10,212 bases of DNA, taken from positions 1-10,212 of the forward strand of contig URTZ01000060.1 of the NCBI GenBank assembly GCA_900550825.1, written 5' to 3'. How positions within the stretch are numbered: the stretch's first letter is position 1; every line of letters starts with the position of its first letter. Source of the stretch: an uncultured Collinsella sp. (GTDB lineage: Bacteria; Actinomycetota; Coriobacteriia; Coriobacteriales; Coriobacteriaceae). A program made the position numbers and the translations under genes. The notes below the pieces were generated by a model. It did not search any database, was not told the DNA's origin, and saw only the letters and a program-made list of their open reading frames with translations. Positions 1-6,949 of the stretch are shown piece after piece.

Positions 1-46
1 TTGCCGCGCCCCGCAGTGCCCGCTTCCCCCGAGGACAATTATCAGT

Positions 47-307
47 GCAGGTAGAACGCCTGCGGTTTTGTTCAAAACGGGGGTATGGTTGGGGATGTCG
101 GGTCAAACGTAGTAGATGGGCCGATTCCGTGGCGGGCGCCGTCAGCCGACCTCCGCGGGCGGAAGAAAACGGATCATTTTGGTTCCGCGAGGCCTGGGAG
201 GTATCCGTGCGGGACTATCCGAACAAAACTATGCCGGTTTACTACGATGAATTCGACATTCCCGACCATGATTGCATTTTTCTAAATATCGCAAGCGTTC
301 TACCTGC
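47..307. repeat. Large decayed inverted repeat in the gene-free left end
   Basis: Bases 47-114 are a diverged reverse-complement copy of 241-307. The 18-mer at 47-64 (GCAGGTAGAACGCCTGCG) matches the complement of 290-307 with one mismatch. Bases 84-114 match the complement of 241-271 over the same 31-base length, sharing ATGGT, GGG, ATGTCG and CGTAGTA blocks around a poorly kept 7-base spacer. The pair sums of both blocks agree (354-355), so they form one long arm rather than separate chance matches. The centre lies near 177, next to an AAAACGGATCATTTT motif at 166-180. No plausible protein is encoded here. This is probably an old insertion of a dispersed, non-autonomous repeat; its function is unknown. 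Confidence 0.6.
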
Positions 308-376
308 GGTTTTGCAAGCGCGCAATTTACCGTGGTCGAAGGTGGGCGATTCATCGTAGTAAACCGGCATAGTTTT
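225..376. repeat. Perfect 28-base inverted repeat, unit A
   Basis: Arms 225-252 and 349-376 are perfect reverse complements over 28 bases, beginning AAAACTATGCCGGTTTAC and extending through a TACGATGAAT block. They enclose a 96-base spacer. The spacer carries a TCTACCTGCGGTTTT block (299-313), which recurs in inverted orientation at 526-540 inside the next unit. Perfect arms of this length in a non-coding stretch suggest a recently mobile or selected hairpin, such as a MITE-like element or a dispersed palindromic repeat. No target-site duplication or transposase gene is evident. It lies 3' of the response regulator gene, so it could also help end that transcript, though no U-run supports a classic terminator. 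Confidence 0.8.
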
Positions 377-462
377 GAGTTGATCCGTTGGGGACGGAGG
401 AAAACGGATCATTTTTGGCTCTGTACGGCTTGCGGGGCGTCGGTATGTGACCCCACTGTTCC

Positions 463-614
463 AAAACTATGTCGGTTTACGGGGCCGAATCGCGAACCCC
501 CAACCATGCCGATAGTTGCAAGAATAAAACCGCAGGTAGATGAGCCGTCAATTTTCGAAAAAAGCAAGTATGGACGGGGTTCCTGGGTTTAGCCCCGTAA
601 ACCGGCATAGTTTT
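463..614. repeat. 23-base inverted repeat, unit B
   Basis: Arms 463-485 and 592-614 are reverse complements over 23 bases with a single mismatch (AAAACTATGTCGG on the left against AAAACTATGCCGG in the complement of the right arm). They enclose a 106-base spacer. The first 18 bases of the arm are the same sequence as the unit A arm, after which the two units diverge: TACGATG in A, GGGGC in B. The arms still pair within each unit, so the divergence is compensatory. The spacer carries AAAACCGCAGGTAGA (526-540), inverted relative to unit A. The two units are related but not simple tandem duplicates. Confidence 0.78.
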
Positions 615-675
615 GAAATGGCATTAAAGCGGTAGCAGACATTTTGCTATGCCGGGGTGGTCGGCCGTTGGGCAA

Positions 676-1305
676 CTACCCTCGCAGGTAGGCGATGGCG
701 ATCTGCGTGCGGTTGCGCAGGCCCATCTTTGCCAGGATCGAGCTGATGTGGTTGCGCACGGTGCCTTCGCCCATGTAGGCGGTGGCGGCGATCTCCTTGT
801 TGTCGAGGCCGCGGGCGATGAGCTCGGCGACTTCGAACTCGCGGTCGGTCAGGCTGGCGAAGGCTGCGGGCCGGCGGGGCGTGCCCGCTTTGACGCCCGT
901 TCCGTCAAAGTCGATGTCCTCGATCGCCTTGCCCTCGAGTATGCGTTTACCGTCCATGACCTGCGCCAACGCCGGCGGAATGGCGGCGACATCGGTCTTG
1001 ATCAGGTAGCCGCGGGCGCCCAGCTTGAGCGCCGACACAATGTACTCGTCATCCGAGAATGTTGTCAGAAACACCACGCGTGCTGCAGGATCGCGCTCAA
1101 GGATTTCGCGCGCCGCCGATAGGCCGTCGCGTCCCGGCATCTGAATGTCGAGCAGCGCGATATCGGGTGTGTGCTCGGCGTAGAGCACGACCGCGTCGTC
1201 GCCGTTGGCGCCGGTGCCCACCACTTCGATCTGCGGCTGGGCACCCAGGATAATCTTGAGCGAATCGACCACTAGGCGGTCGTCGTCGACAACGATGAGC
1301 CTCAT
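676..1305 (-). CDS. NarL/LuxR-family response regulator
   Basis: A 209-residue DNA-binding response regulator that should be phosphorylated by the kinase encoded just upstream. The N-terminal receiver domain (about 1-118) has the acidic cluster D7-D8-D9, phospho-acceptor D53 in a LLDIQMPG context, T81/T82 and the conserved K103. After a linker with a GTGVKAGTPRRP stretch comes a LuxR-type helix-turn-helix (about 150-207), with LTDREFEVAELIARGLDNKE and a recognition helix around GTVRNHISSILAKMGL. Length and layout are normal for the family. The start ATG at 1305 overlaps the kinase stop as ATGA, and an AAGGAG ribosome binding site sits at 1316-1321 on the complement, inside the kinase gene, indicating translational coupling. 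The likely target is the divergent exporter operon; that is inference from position. The family is certain; the signal and regulon are unknown. Confidence 0.95.
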   Translation of the reverse strand: MRLIVVDDDRLVVDSLKIILGAQPQIEVVGTGANGDDAVVLYAEHTPDIALLDIQMPGRDGLSAAREILERDPAARVVFLTTFSDDEYIVSALKLGARGYLIKTDVAAIPPALAQVMDGKRILEGKAIEDIDFDGTGVKAGTPRRPAAFASLTDREFEVAELIARGLDNKEIAATAYMGEGTVRNHISSILAKMGLRNRTQIAIAYLRG

Positions 1306-2447
1306 CGGCCCTCATCTCCTTGCTGTTTGGGGACGGTGGCAAACACGCGCCAGCCGGGGGCGCCGGCGCGCAGGCCGGCGGTGAAGGTTCCGCCAAGCGC
1401 CTCGACGCGCTCGCGCATGGAGCTCAACCCCATGCCCTCTGCGGCGCCGCAGCCGCTTGCTTGGACCCCGCCCGCGCCATCGTCGGTAACGATGAGCTGG
1501 TAAAACGACGGATGCTCCATGCACCGCACGGTAATGGTTTTGGCATGGGCGTGGCGCATGGTGTTGGAGAGCGCCTCGCGCAGGACCGCCGCAAAGCAGT
1601 TGGCGACATTTGCGGGCGCATGCTCGGCCAAAACTTCAAGCTCAACCTGCGGGCCGCCGTCCGAGCGTGCGCCTTCAACGATGCTCTCGAGCTGTACGGA
1701 GAGGTCGACGGCGTTGTCGTTGAGCGCGTGGACGCTGGTGCGCACAAGCTGGAGCGCCTCGTCAACCGTGCGTTTGACGTCGGCGAAATCGGCGGCGACG
1801 CCGGGCTCGTCGGCGTGGACCACGCGCAGGGCTTCGGCCTGCAGTGAGGCGCGCGTGAGCTGGTGCCCGACGTTATCGTGGATCTCGCGCGCGATGCGGG
1901 CGCGTTCGGCGAGCGTCGCGAGCTCGACTTCGTAGTCCTGGCGGTCGGCAAGATCGCGGTTGCGCGCCTCGAGCGCGAGGGCTCGTTCCTGCAGCTCGTC
2001 GCGGGTACGGCGCATGCGCAGCTGCTCGCGCTCCAACTGGGCGGTACGTAGCGATAGCAAGGTGGCGGCAACCGAAAGGATGGCGGCCAGCAGGAGCGTT
2101 CGGGCGGTAAGCGCGTCGGTGCGAAGGTCCGCGACGAGCGCAAAGGCAAAGACGGAGCCAATGCCCAGCGCGACCCAGGCGTGCTCACGGCGCACGCGCC
2201 GCGCGATGTCATAGAGGACGAGAGGCGCAAACGGCACAAACGGCGGCACGAAGACAGCTGCGATGATGTAGACGTAGCTCGCGGCCTCGCTTGCACGGCG
2301 GGCGCGGTTTCCCTGTGCGACCTCGGCCAGCGAGGTGGCAATAACGCCAAGGCAAAACGCCGCGACCAGGCGAGCGTCCACAGCAAGACCCATGGCGGCC
2401 GCAATACAGCACGCCAGCACGATCGATTTGTCGAAAAGCCTGTTCAT
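1302..2447 (-). CDS. Membrane sensor histidine kinase (HisKA_3 / NarL-partner type)
   Basis: A 381-residue sensor kinase of the DesK/LiaS-like class that pairs with NarL-type regulators. The N-terminal part (about 8-133) contains roughly five hydrophobic segments with almost no extracellular loop, so it probably senses within or at the membrane. A coiled linker (about 137-180) leads to the dimerisation domain, with phospho-acceptor H190 in REIHDNVGHQ. An HATPase_c domain follows (about 270-375), with an N-box around REALSNTMRHAHA, a DDGAGG G1 motif and a GMGLSSMRERV G2 motif. The frame is open back to 2570, but the extra 41 residues are Arg/Gly/Cys-rich and not membrane-like, so I chose the ATG at 2447, which begins directly at the first membrane segment. 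No ribosome binding site precedes it. The stop overlaps the regulator start by four bases. Confidence 0.92.
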   Translation of the reverse strand: MNRLFDKSIVLACCIAAAMGLAVDARLVAAFCLGVIATSLAEVAQGNRARRASEAASYVYIIAAVFVPPFVPFAPLVLYDIARRVRREHAWVALGIGSVFAFALVADLRTDALTARTLLLAAILSVAATLLSLRTAQLEREQLRMRRTRDELQERALALEARNRDLADRQDYEVELATLAERARIAREIHDNVGHQLTRASLQAEALRVVHADEPGVAADFADVKRTVDEALQLVRTSVHALNDNAVDLSVQLESIVEGARSDGGPQVELEVLAEHAPANVANCFAAVLREALSNTMRHAHAKTITVRCMEHPSFYQLIVTDDGAGGVQASGCGAAEGMGLSSMRERVEALGGTFTAGLRAGAPGWRVFATVPKQQGDEGR

Positions 2448-2453
2448 ACGGGT

Positions 2454-2459
2454 ATTGTA
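2454..2459 (-). promoter_or_regulatory. Candidate -10 box for the kinase-regulator operon
   Basis: On the complement, TACAAT lies six bases before the chosen kinase ATG, with no purine-rich ribosome binding site in between. A transcript from this box would begin at or next to the ATG, so the mRNA may be leaderless, a common arrangement in actinobacteria. No good -35 box is seen at the usual spacing. This is a weak call. Confidence 0.3.
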
Positions 2460-2562
2460 CGCGAAGCTGCGTGTGGTGGAGGGACCGCCTGCGCAACCGT
2501 GACATTCCTCCCGCGCGGCAAAGCGGGGGCGTCGGCAGGCCGCACGACCAGGACCCTGCACT

Positions 2563-2578
2563 TGTGACAAAGCTCACT
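2563..2578. promoter_or_regulatory. CRP/FNR-like inverted repeat in the divergent promoter region
   Basis: TGTGACAAAGCTCACT has the half-site pattern TGTGA-N6-TCAC(T), one base from the classic symmetrical CRP consensus. It lies 68 bases before the exporter ATPase start and 115 bases before the kinase start, in the only shared control region. It could equally be a site for the divergent response regulator or a chance match. A short CCCGC/GCGGG stem (2510-2514 / 2523-2527) is the other dyad in this spacer. I could not place a convincing plus-strand promoter. Confidence 0.25.
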
Positions 2579-2645
2579 GGTGCGCGCCGGCGGCTCCTGC
2601 GATGATGCAATCGTACCGGGCCGCAAGCAACAGAAGGGCCGCCTC

Positions 2646-3584
2646 ATGACAGACATCGTCCACGTCGAAAACCTCGTCAAGCGCTACGACGATCTTATCG
2701 CGCTCGACCACTTTAATCTGAGTATCGCCCCCGGCGAGATCTTTGGCCTGCTGGGCCCCAACGGCTCGGGCAAGACCACGTCCATCAACTGCATTCTGCA
2801 GCTGCTCGCCTACGACAAAGGCACCATCGAGCTGTTCGGCGAGCCCATGACGCCCGCTCGCTACGACCTCAAGCGCCGCATCGGCGTGGTGCCGCAGCAG
2901 GTGGCGGTATTCGACGAGCTCACCGTGCGCGAGAATATCGACTATTTCTGCAGCCTTTACGTCAGCGACCGCAAGCGCCGCCGTGCGCTGGTAGACGAGG
3001 CAATCGACTTTGTCGGCTTGGGCGACTTTGCTAAGTTCCGCCCTGGCAAGCTCTCGGGTGGCCTGGCGCGTCGCCTCAACATCGCCTGCGGCATCGCGCA
3101 CAAGCCTGAGCTCATCTTCTTTGACGAGCCCACGGTGGCGGTCGACCCGCAGAGCCGCAACGCCATCCTGGAGGGCATCTGCCGCCTGCGCGACGAGGGC
3201 GCCACGGTGGTGTATACCAGCCATTACATGGAGGAAGTCGAGCAAATCTGCAGCCGCATCATGATCATGGACGGCGGGCGCGTGCTGGCGCAGGGCACCA
3301 ACGACGAGCTCAAGCGCATGATTCAGATGTGCGAGCGCGTGACTGTCGAGGTTGGCGCCGTAGAGACCGCCACGGTCGAGCGGCTGCGCGCCCTCGAGCA
3401 CGTGCTTTCGGTTGAGCTTTCCGGCGGCGAGCTCGTCTGCACCTGCGAGGCGAGTCCACACAACCTGGTCGACATCCTCGACACGCTGCGCGCTGCCGAC
3501 GTGGCGCTCGGCCGCGTGTGGAGCGAGCCGCCGACCCTCAACGACGTGTTCCTCGAGATCACCGGCCGCGAGCTGCGCGACTAG
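2646..3584 (+). CDS. ABC-2 type exporter, ATP-binding subunit (DrrA/NodI-like)
   Basis: A 312-residue ATPase that should power the two membrane subunits encoded next. The nucleotide-binding domain (about 1-220) has Walker A GPNGSGKTT (37-45), Q-loop glutamine near 84-85, signature LSGGL (136-140), Walker B LIFFDE (156-161), a D-loop around 164-168 and switch H193. The signature ends in LARR rather than QQQR, as is usual for the DrrA/NodI group. A C-terminal accessory region of about 90 residues follows, also typical of this group. The frame is open back to 2580, but the ATG at 2646 is preceded by GAAGG (2633-2637) at good spacing, and the conserved domain begins just after it. The substrate cannot be read from sequence; drugs, antimicrobial peptides or lipids are typical for the family. 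Confidence 0.93.
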   Translation: MTDIVHVENLVKRYDDLIALDHFNLSIAPGEIFGLLGPNGSGKTTSINCILQLLAYDKGTIELFGEPMTPARYDLKRRIGVVPQQVAVFDELTVRENIDYFCSLYVSDRKRRRALVDEAIDFVGLGDFAKFRPGKLSGGLARRLNIACGIAHKPELIFFDEPTVAVDPQSRNAILEGICRLRDEGATVVYTSHYMEEVEQICSRIMIMDGGRVLAQGTNDELKRMIQMCERVTVEVGAVETATVERLRALEHVLSVELSGGELVCTCEASPHNLVDILDTLRAADVALGRVWSEPPTLNDVFLEITGRELRD

Positions 3585-3593
3585 GGGGCAGCC

Positions 3594-4781
3594 ATGTTCA
3601 ACACCATCATCACCACGGTCAAGACGCTGCTGCGCCGGCCGAGCACGTGGGTCTGGGGCGCGGTCTTTCCCATCGCGCTTTCCACGATGTTCATGTTTAT
3701 GTTTGCGAACCTCAGCTCCGACGGCACGGTCGACCCGGTGCCGGTGGCCGTTGTCGCTGACGAGGCCTGGGACGCCTCGACCTTTAAGGACGTGGCGACG
3801 TCGCTTGCCAAGGAAGGCGACGACCAGTTGCTCGAGATCCACAAGTGCGACGACGCAGCCGACGCGAACCGTGCGCTCAAGGCCGGCGAGGTCGCGGGCG
3901 TCTATACGGTCGACGACGCGGGCGCGCCCAAACTCACGCTGCTATCGAGTTACGACAACTCACGTGCGTCGTCGGTGCTCACCGACCGCAGCATCCTTGA
4001 GACGGTGGCGAGCTCGTATACGCAAAATGCCGAGCTCATGTCCCAGATTGCCCAGGACAACCCGGCGGCGCTCGCCGACCCCGAGGCGGTTGCGCGCGCC
4101 CTGTCGCTCGAGGGCGGCACCCGCCGCGTAAGCCTGACGCGCACTACGCCCGATGGCACGGTCATCTACTATTACGCGCTTTTTGGCCTGGTCGCGATGA
4201 TGTCTGCCGAGTTTGCCGCTTTGAGCGTCGTCGACCTGCAGCCCAATCTGTCGGGCCTTGGCGCGCGCCGCTGCGTGGGTGGCCTTTCCAAGACGGCATC
4301 ACTGGCTGGCATTTTTGTGGGCTCGTGGCTGGTTTCCTTTGCCTCGATGGCGGTTGCGATTGGCTACGTGCGCCTAGTCGTTGGCGTCGACTTTGGCGGG
4401 CGCGAGGGGCTGTGTCTGGCGGGCGGCGCTGCTTCCGCGCTAGCCGCCACGGGCTTGGGACTCTTTGTGGGCACGCTTCCCGTTAAGGGTGGCAAGGCGT
4501 CCAAGTCGGGCATCCTCACGGGCTTTGCCACCACGTGCGCCCTGTTCGCCGGCCTCTACGGCGAGCCGGCGATGGCGCTTGCCGACGACGTCGCCCGCGC
4601 CTGCCCGGCCGAGTGCTGGCTCAACCCCGTCAAGCTCATCTGCGACATGTTCAATCGCCTGTATTTCTTTGAGGACCTGGGGCCCTTCGCCGTCCGCGCC
4701 GGCGCGCTCGTCCTGATGGCCCTGGTGTTTGTCGCCGCCGCTACGCTGATCTTTGGAAGGAGCCGCTATGAGCACCTTTAA
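3594..4781 (+). CDS. ABC-2 type exporter permease, first subunit
   Basis: A 395-residue membrane protein with the layout of ABC-2 permeases (ABC2_membrane_3-like). One hydrophobic segment near residues 19-40 is followed by an extracytoplasmic domain of about 145 residues (45-188), then about five membrane segments near 190-213, 236-264, 277-298, 306-323 and 364-388. The ATG follows the ATPase stop by nine bases and has a GGGGGC ribosome binding site at 3585-3589, so the genes are co-transcribed. The extracytoplasmic domain is acidic and Ala-rich and lacks a recognisable catalytic motif. With the next gene it probably forms a heterodimeric pore. The substrate is unknown. Confidence 0.88.
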   Translation: MFNTIITTVKTLLRRPSTWVWGAVFPIALSTMFMFMFANLSSDGTVDPVPVAVVADEAWDASTFKDVATSLAKEGDDQLLEIHKCDDAADANRALKAGEVAGVYTVDDAGAPKLTLLSSYDNSRASSVLTDRSILETVASSYTQNAELMSQIAQDNPAALADPEAVARALSLEGGTRRVSLTRTTPDGTVIYYYALFGLVAMMSAEFAALSVVDLQPNLSGLGARRCVGGLSKTASLAGIFVGSWLVSFASMAVAIGYVRLVVGVDFGGREGLCLAGGAASALAATGLGLFVGTLPVKGGKASKSGILTGFATTCALFAGLYGEPAMALADDVARACPAECWLNPVKLICDMFNRLYFFEDLGPFAVRAGALVLMALVFVAAATLIFGRSRYEHL

Positions 4782-5973
4782 GACCGCGCTTCGCATGGCG
4801 CTGGCGCACCCGTTCTACCTGCTCATCTATACGGTGTTCATCTCGCTCATGGGCGTATTCATCGCGGCCTCGGTGAGCTGGAACTCGTCGCAGCTCACCG
4901 AGTACAAGCCCTATGACACCAACGTGGTCGTGGTCGACCGCGACGACAGCGATCTTTCGCGTGCGCTTACCAAGCATCTGGGGTCGCGTTTTGAGCTGGT
5001 CACGGGCGTCGGCGACGATACGTACGATCTTGCGGACGCGCTCTCCAAGAGCAATAGCGCCAAGGGCAGCGCCGACTGCGTGTTCTTTATCCCGGAGGGG
5101 TTTGAGGACGACCTCGTTGCAGCCGCCCGCGTGGGGGAGTCCCTGCCCAAGCTCGATGTGACCTACGGTGCTGGCACCATGGCAGCGGCGCTTTCGTCTG
5201 CCGAGGCCTCGCGCTGGATCTCGCTCGCGGGCGCTGCGGCGGCCCTAGAGCCCGCTGCTTCTAACGGCGACGTTGCCAAGGCTGCCGAGCATGCTGCCGC
5301 CAAGCGCGCCGAGGTCGAGATCGAGCAGATCGAGGTCGACTCGACTGCCGCCGCCACGCTCGAGTCGTACTTCAACTTTGGCGCGTACGCGATCATCTCG
5401 TCGGTCATCGTATCGGTGGGGCTGGTGTTCTCGGGCATGAACGAGCCCGAGCGCGTGCGTCGTATGGATGCCGGCCCAATCTCCGAGCGCCGGCGCTCGC
5501 TTGCCGTGTTTGCGGCTGCCGCGGTGCTCACCGTCTGCATCTGGTTTGTGTCGAGCATGATGGGCGTCGTGGGCCTTGCCGGCGCGGTTGCCGAGGTCGG
5601 CGTGGGTCGTGTGTGCCTGGCGCTGGCGGCGACGTTTGCCCTGGCGTGCACGCCTCTGGCCGTTGGCTTTGCCCTTTCGAGCCTGGGTGCGCGTGAGGAG
5701 CTGCTCAACGGTGTGGGCAACCTGCTCGGCATGCTCATGACGTTTTTGGGCGGCGCCTGGATGCCGCTGTCGCTGATGGGCCCAGCCGTGCAGACCGCGG
5801 CGCATTTTGTGCCGACGTATTGGGTGAACGACGCGATTGGCAAGGCGCTCGCCGCGGACCTGACGTCCACCGTGCTGGGCGACATCGCTTGCGATCTGGG
5901 CGTCACAGTGCTCTTTGCCGCGGCCATCGCCGCCGTAGGCCTAGCCCTCGCCCACAACAAATCCCACGCCTAG
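4768..5973 (+). CDS. ABC-2 type exporter permease, second subunit
   Basis: A 401-residue paralogue-like partner of the preceding permease, with the same architecture: a membrane segment at about 15-37, an extracytoplasmic domain (about 38-200), and membrane segments near 203-224, 244-274, 282-306, 312-336 and 369-396. The segment with GGAWMPLSL (about 329-337) resembles the conserved late helix of ABC-2 permeases. I chose the ATG at 4768 because AAGGAG (4757-4762) lies five bases upstream; a TTG at 4753 in the same frame is less likely. The gene starts 14 bases inside the previous one, implying translational coupling and matched subunit amounts. It is the last gene of the operon; no clear terminator hairpin follows, only the repeat cluster. 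Confidence 0.88.
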   Translation: MSTFKTALRMALAHPFYLLIYTVFISLMGVFIAASVSWNSSQLTEYKPYDTNVVVVDRDDSDLSRALTKHLGSRFELVTGVGDDTYDLADALSKSNSAKGSADCVFFIPEGFEDDLVAAARVGESLPKLDVTYGAGTMAAALSSAEASRWISLAGAAAALEPAASNGDVAKAAEHAAAKRAEVEIEQIEVDSTAAATLESYFNFGAYAIISSVIVSVGLVFSGMNEPERVRRMDAGPISERRRSLAVFAAAAVLTVCIWFVSSMMGVVGLAGAVAEVGVGRVCLALAATFALACTPLAVGFALSSLGAREELLNGVGNLLGMLMTFLGGAWMPLSLMGPAVQTAAHFVPTYWVNDAIGKALAADLTSTVLGDIACDLGVTVLFAAAIAAVGLALAHNKSHA

Positions 5974-5981
5974 ACACCTAC

Positions 5982-6129
5982 TCATTGGGGACAGACTTAA
6001 ACGACCAAAAGTATTCATTGGGGACAGACTTAAATGACTAGCCATCGGGGGCAGATAAGGAGCGTCCCCAACTGCCGGGTGGCGAAAGAGCGTCCCTTGT
6101 GACTGGTCATTTAAGAACGTCCCCAATGA
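5982..6129. repeat. REP/RAYT-like palindromic repeat cluster
   Basis: TCATTGGGGACAGACTTAAA occurs twice in direct orientation (5982-6005 and 6015-6038, each ending in a GAC). An inverted copy lies at 6106-6129, matching the complement in about 21 of 24 bases. Arms 6015-6038 and 6106-6129 can fold into one long hairpin. The interior (6041-6100) holds further degenerate GGGG/CCCC fragments such as GGAGCGTCCCC. Repeats of this kind, GGGGACAG or GGGGACGT with TTAAATGAC, resemble the palindromes linked to IS200-like REP-associated transposases; no such transposase is in the window. The cluster separates the two exporter operons and may insulate transcription. Confidence 0.7.
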
Positions 6130-6178
6130 CTAGTCTGAAACAAATCCCCACTCTCGCCCCAAAAATAGTTCGCCAAGG

Positions 6179-6208
6179 TTTACTATTATGTTCATAAAGT
6201 AGTACAAG
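6179..6208 (+). promoter_or_regulatory. Likely promoter/operator of the second exporter operon
   Basis: This is the only AT-rich stretch in the spacer after the repeats. TTTACT (6179-6184) and TACAAG (6203-6208), 18 bases apart, are a moderate -35/-10 pair. TATTAT (6184-6189) is an alternative -10. TACTA (6181-6185) and TAGTA (6200-6204) form an outer dyad with an inner ATG/CAT, overlapping the promoter as a repressor operator would. All of this is inference from sequence shape; no regulator gene is adjacent. Confidence 0.35.
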
Positions 6209-6216
6209 GCTAACAA

Positions 6217-6223
6217 TGGGGGA
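6217..6223 (+). promoter_or_regulatory. Ribosome binding site that sets the ATPase start
   Basis: TGGGGGA lies five bases before the ATG at 6228 and is the only strong purine-rich site here. It overlaps an upstream in-frame ATG at 6216, which itself has only a weak AAGG at 6205-6208 on its 5' side. This favours initiation at 6228. Confidence 0.5.
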
Positions 6224-6227
6224 TATC

Positions 6228-6941
6228 ATGGCAACGCGGGAGGCCTACGTCCAGGTTAAGGATCTCAAAAAGCACTACGGCGATGGAGATGCACGCCTGA
6301 CGGTGCTCGACGGCATCGACACGTCCATCAACCGCGGAGAGATCTGCGTCATGCTGGGGCCTTCGGGTTCGGGCAAGTCGACGTTTCTTAACCTGATCGG
6401 CGGCCTGGAGGATGCCGACGGCGGCTCCATCATGGTGGACGGCTGCGACCTCACGGTGCTCAAGCCTACCGACCTGGGCGAGTATCGCCGCCGTGAGCTG
6501 GGCTTTGTCTTCCAGTTCTACAACCTGGTACCCGACCTCACCATTAAGGAGAACATCGAGGTCACGGCGCACCTGTCCAAAAACCCGCTCAATGTCGACG
6601 ACCTGCTGCGTTCGCTGGGCCTCTACGAGCACCGCAACAAATTTCCGCGTCAGGTTTCGGGCGGCCAGCAGCAGCGCTGTGCCATCGGTCGCGCGCTCGT
6701 CAAAAACCCGGGCCTGCTGCTGTGCGACGAGCCCACCGGTGCGCTCGACTATAAGACGTCCAAGGAAATCTTGCAGCTCATGGAGGATGTCAACCGCACC
6801 TACGGCTGCACCATCATCATCGTCACGCACAACGCCGCCATCGCCCGCATGGCCAACCGCGTGCTGCGCCTGCGCGACGGACGCATCGTCGAGGATGAGC
6901 TCAACGAGTCGCCCGTTGCGGCCACCGAGCTCGATTGGTAG
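6228..6941 (+). CDS. MacB/LolD-like ABC transporter ATP-binding protein
   Basis: A 237-residue ATPase of the family that works with FtsX-type permeases. It has Walker [10 protein letters not shown] (44-52), Q-loop Q96, signature VSGGQQQR (143-150), Walker B LLLCDE (163-168), D-loop GALD (171-174) and switch H201 in [25 protein letters not shown] after the Q-loop and the TGALD motif are typical of the MacB/LolD/FtsE/BceA group. These act as mechanotransmission machines rather than classic pore transporters. Its stop is eight bases before the permease start, so the two form an operon. The start choice depends on the ribosome binding site at 6217-6223; a start at 6216 would add four residues. 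BceA-type peptide resistance is possible, but no adjacent BceRS-type pair is seen. Confidence 0.93.
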   Translation: MATREAYVQVKDLKKHYGDGDARLTVLDGIDTSINRGEICVMLGPSGSGKSTFLNLIGGLEDADGGSIMVDGCDLTVLKPTDLGEYRRRELGFVFQFYNLVPDLTIKENIEVTAHLSKNPLNVDDLLRSLGLYEHRNKFPRQVSGGQQQRCAIGRALVKNPGLLLCDEPTGALDYKTSKEILQLMEDVNRTYGCTIIIVTHNAAIARMANRVLRLRDGRIVEDELNESPVAATELDW

Positions 6942-6949
6942 GCGGCGCC

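Larger units (their letters stand above)
162..619. repeat. Two tandem diverged repeat units, each about 230 bases
   Basis: Units of about 162-391 and 397-619 share an order of blocks: AAAACGGATCATTTT (166-180 and 401-415), a diverged GC-rich stretch of about 45 bases, an AAAACTATGCCGG left arm, a loop with a CCATG block, and the inverted right arm. Between the units, TGATCCGT (381-388) and ACGGATCA (404-411) form an 8-base stem with a 15-base loop. Together with the inverted copy further left, they account for most of bases 47-619. Short reading frames here are translations of the repeat and have no ribosome binding site or protein-like composition. Bases 1-46 and 620-675 show nothing recognisable. 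Confidence 0.6.

Noticed and set aside
45..592. Short overlapping open frames in the left end
   Set aside because: They are translations of the inverted repeat units, lack ribosome binding sites and have no protein-like composition.
162..619. CRISPR array
   Set aside because: The repeats are few, long, diverged and in alternating orientation, with unequal spacing and no cas genes.
2448..2570. N-terminal extension of the sensor kinase
   Set aside because: The extra 41 residues are Arg/Gly/Cys-rich, precede a natural membrane-helix start, and overlap the candidate promoter region.
2574..3842. Long open frame on the minus strand (422 codons)
   Set aside because: It is antisense to the ABC ATPase with Walker A, signature and Walker B motifs. 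The translation is His/Asp/Arg-rich and domain-free.
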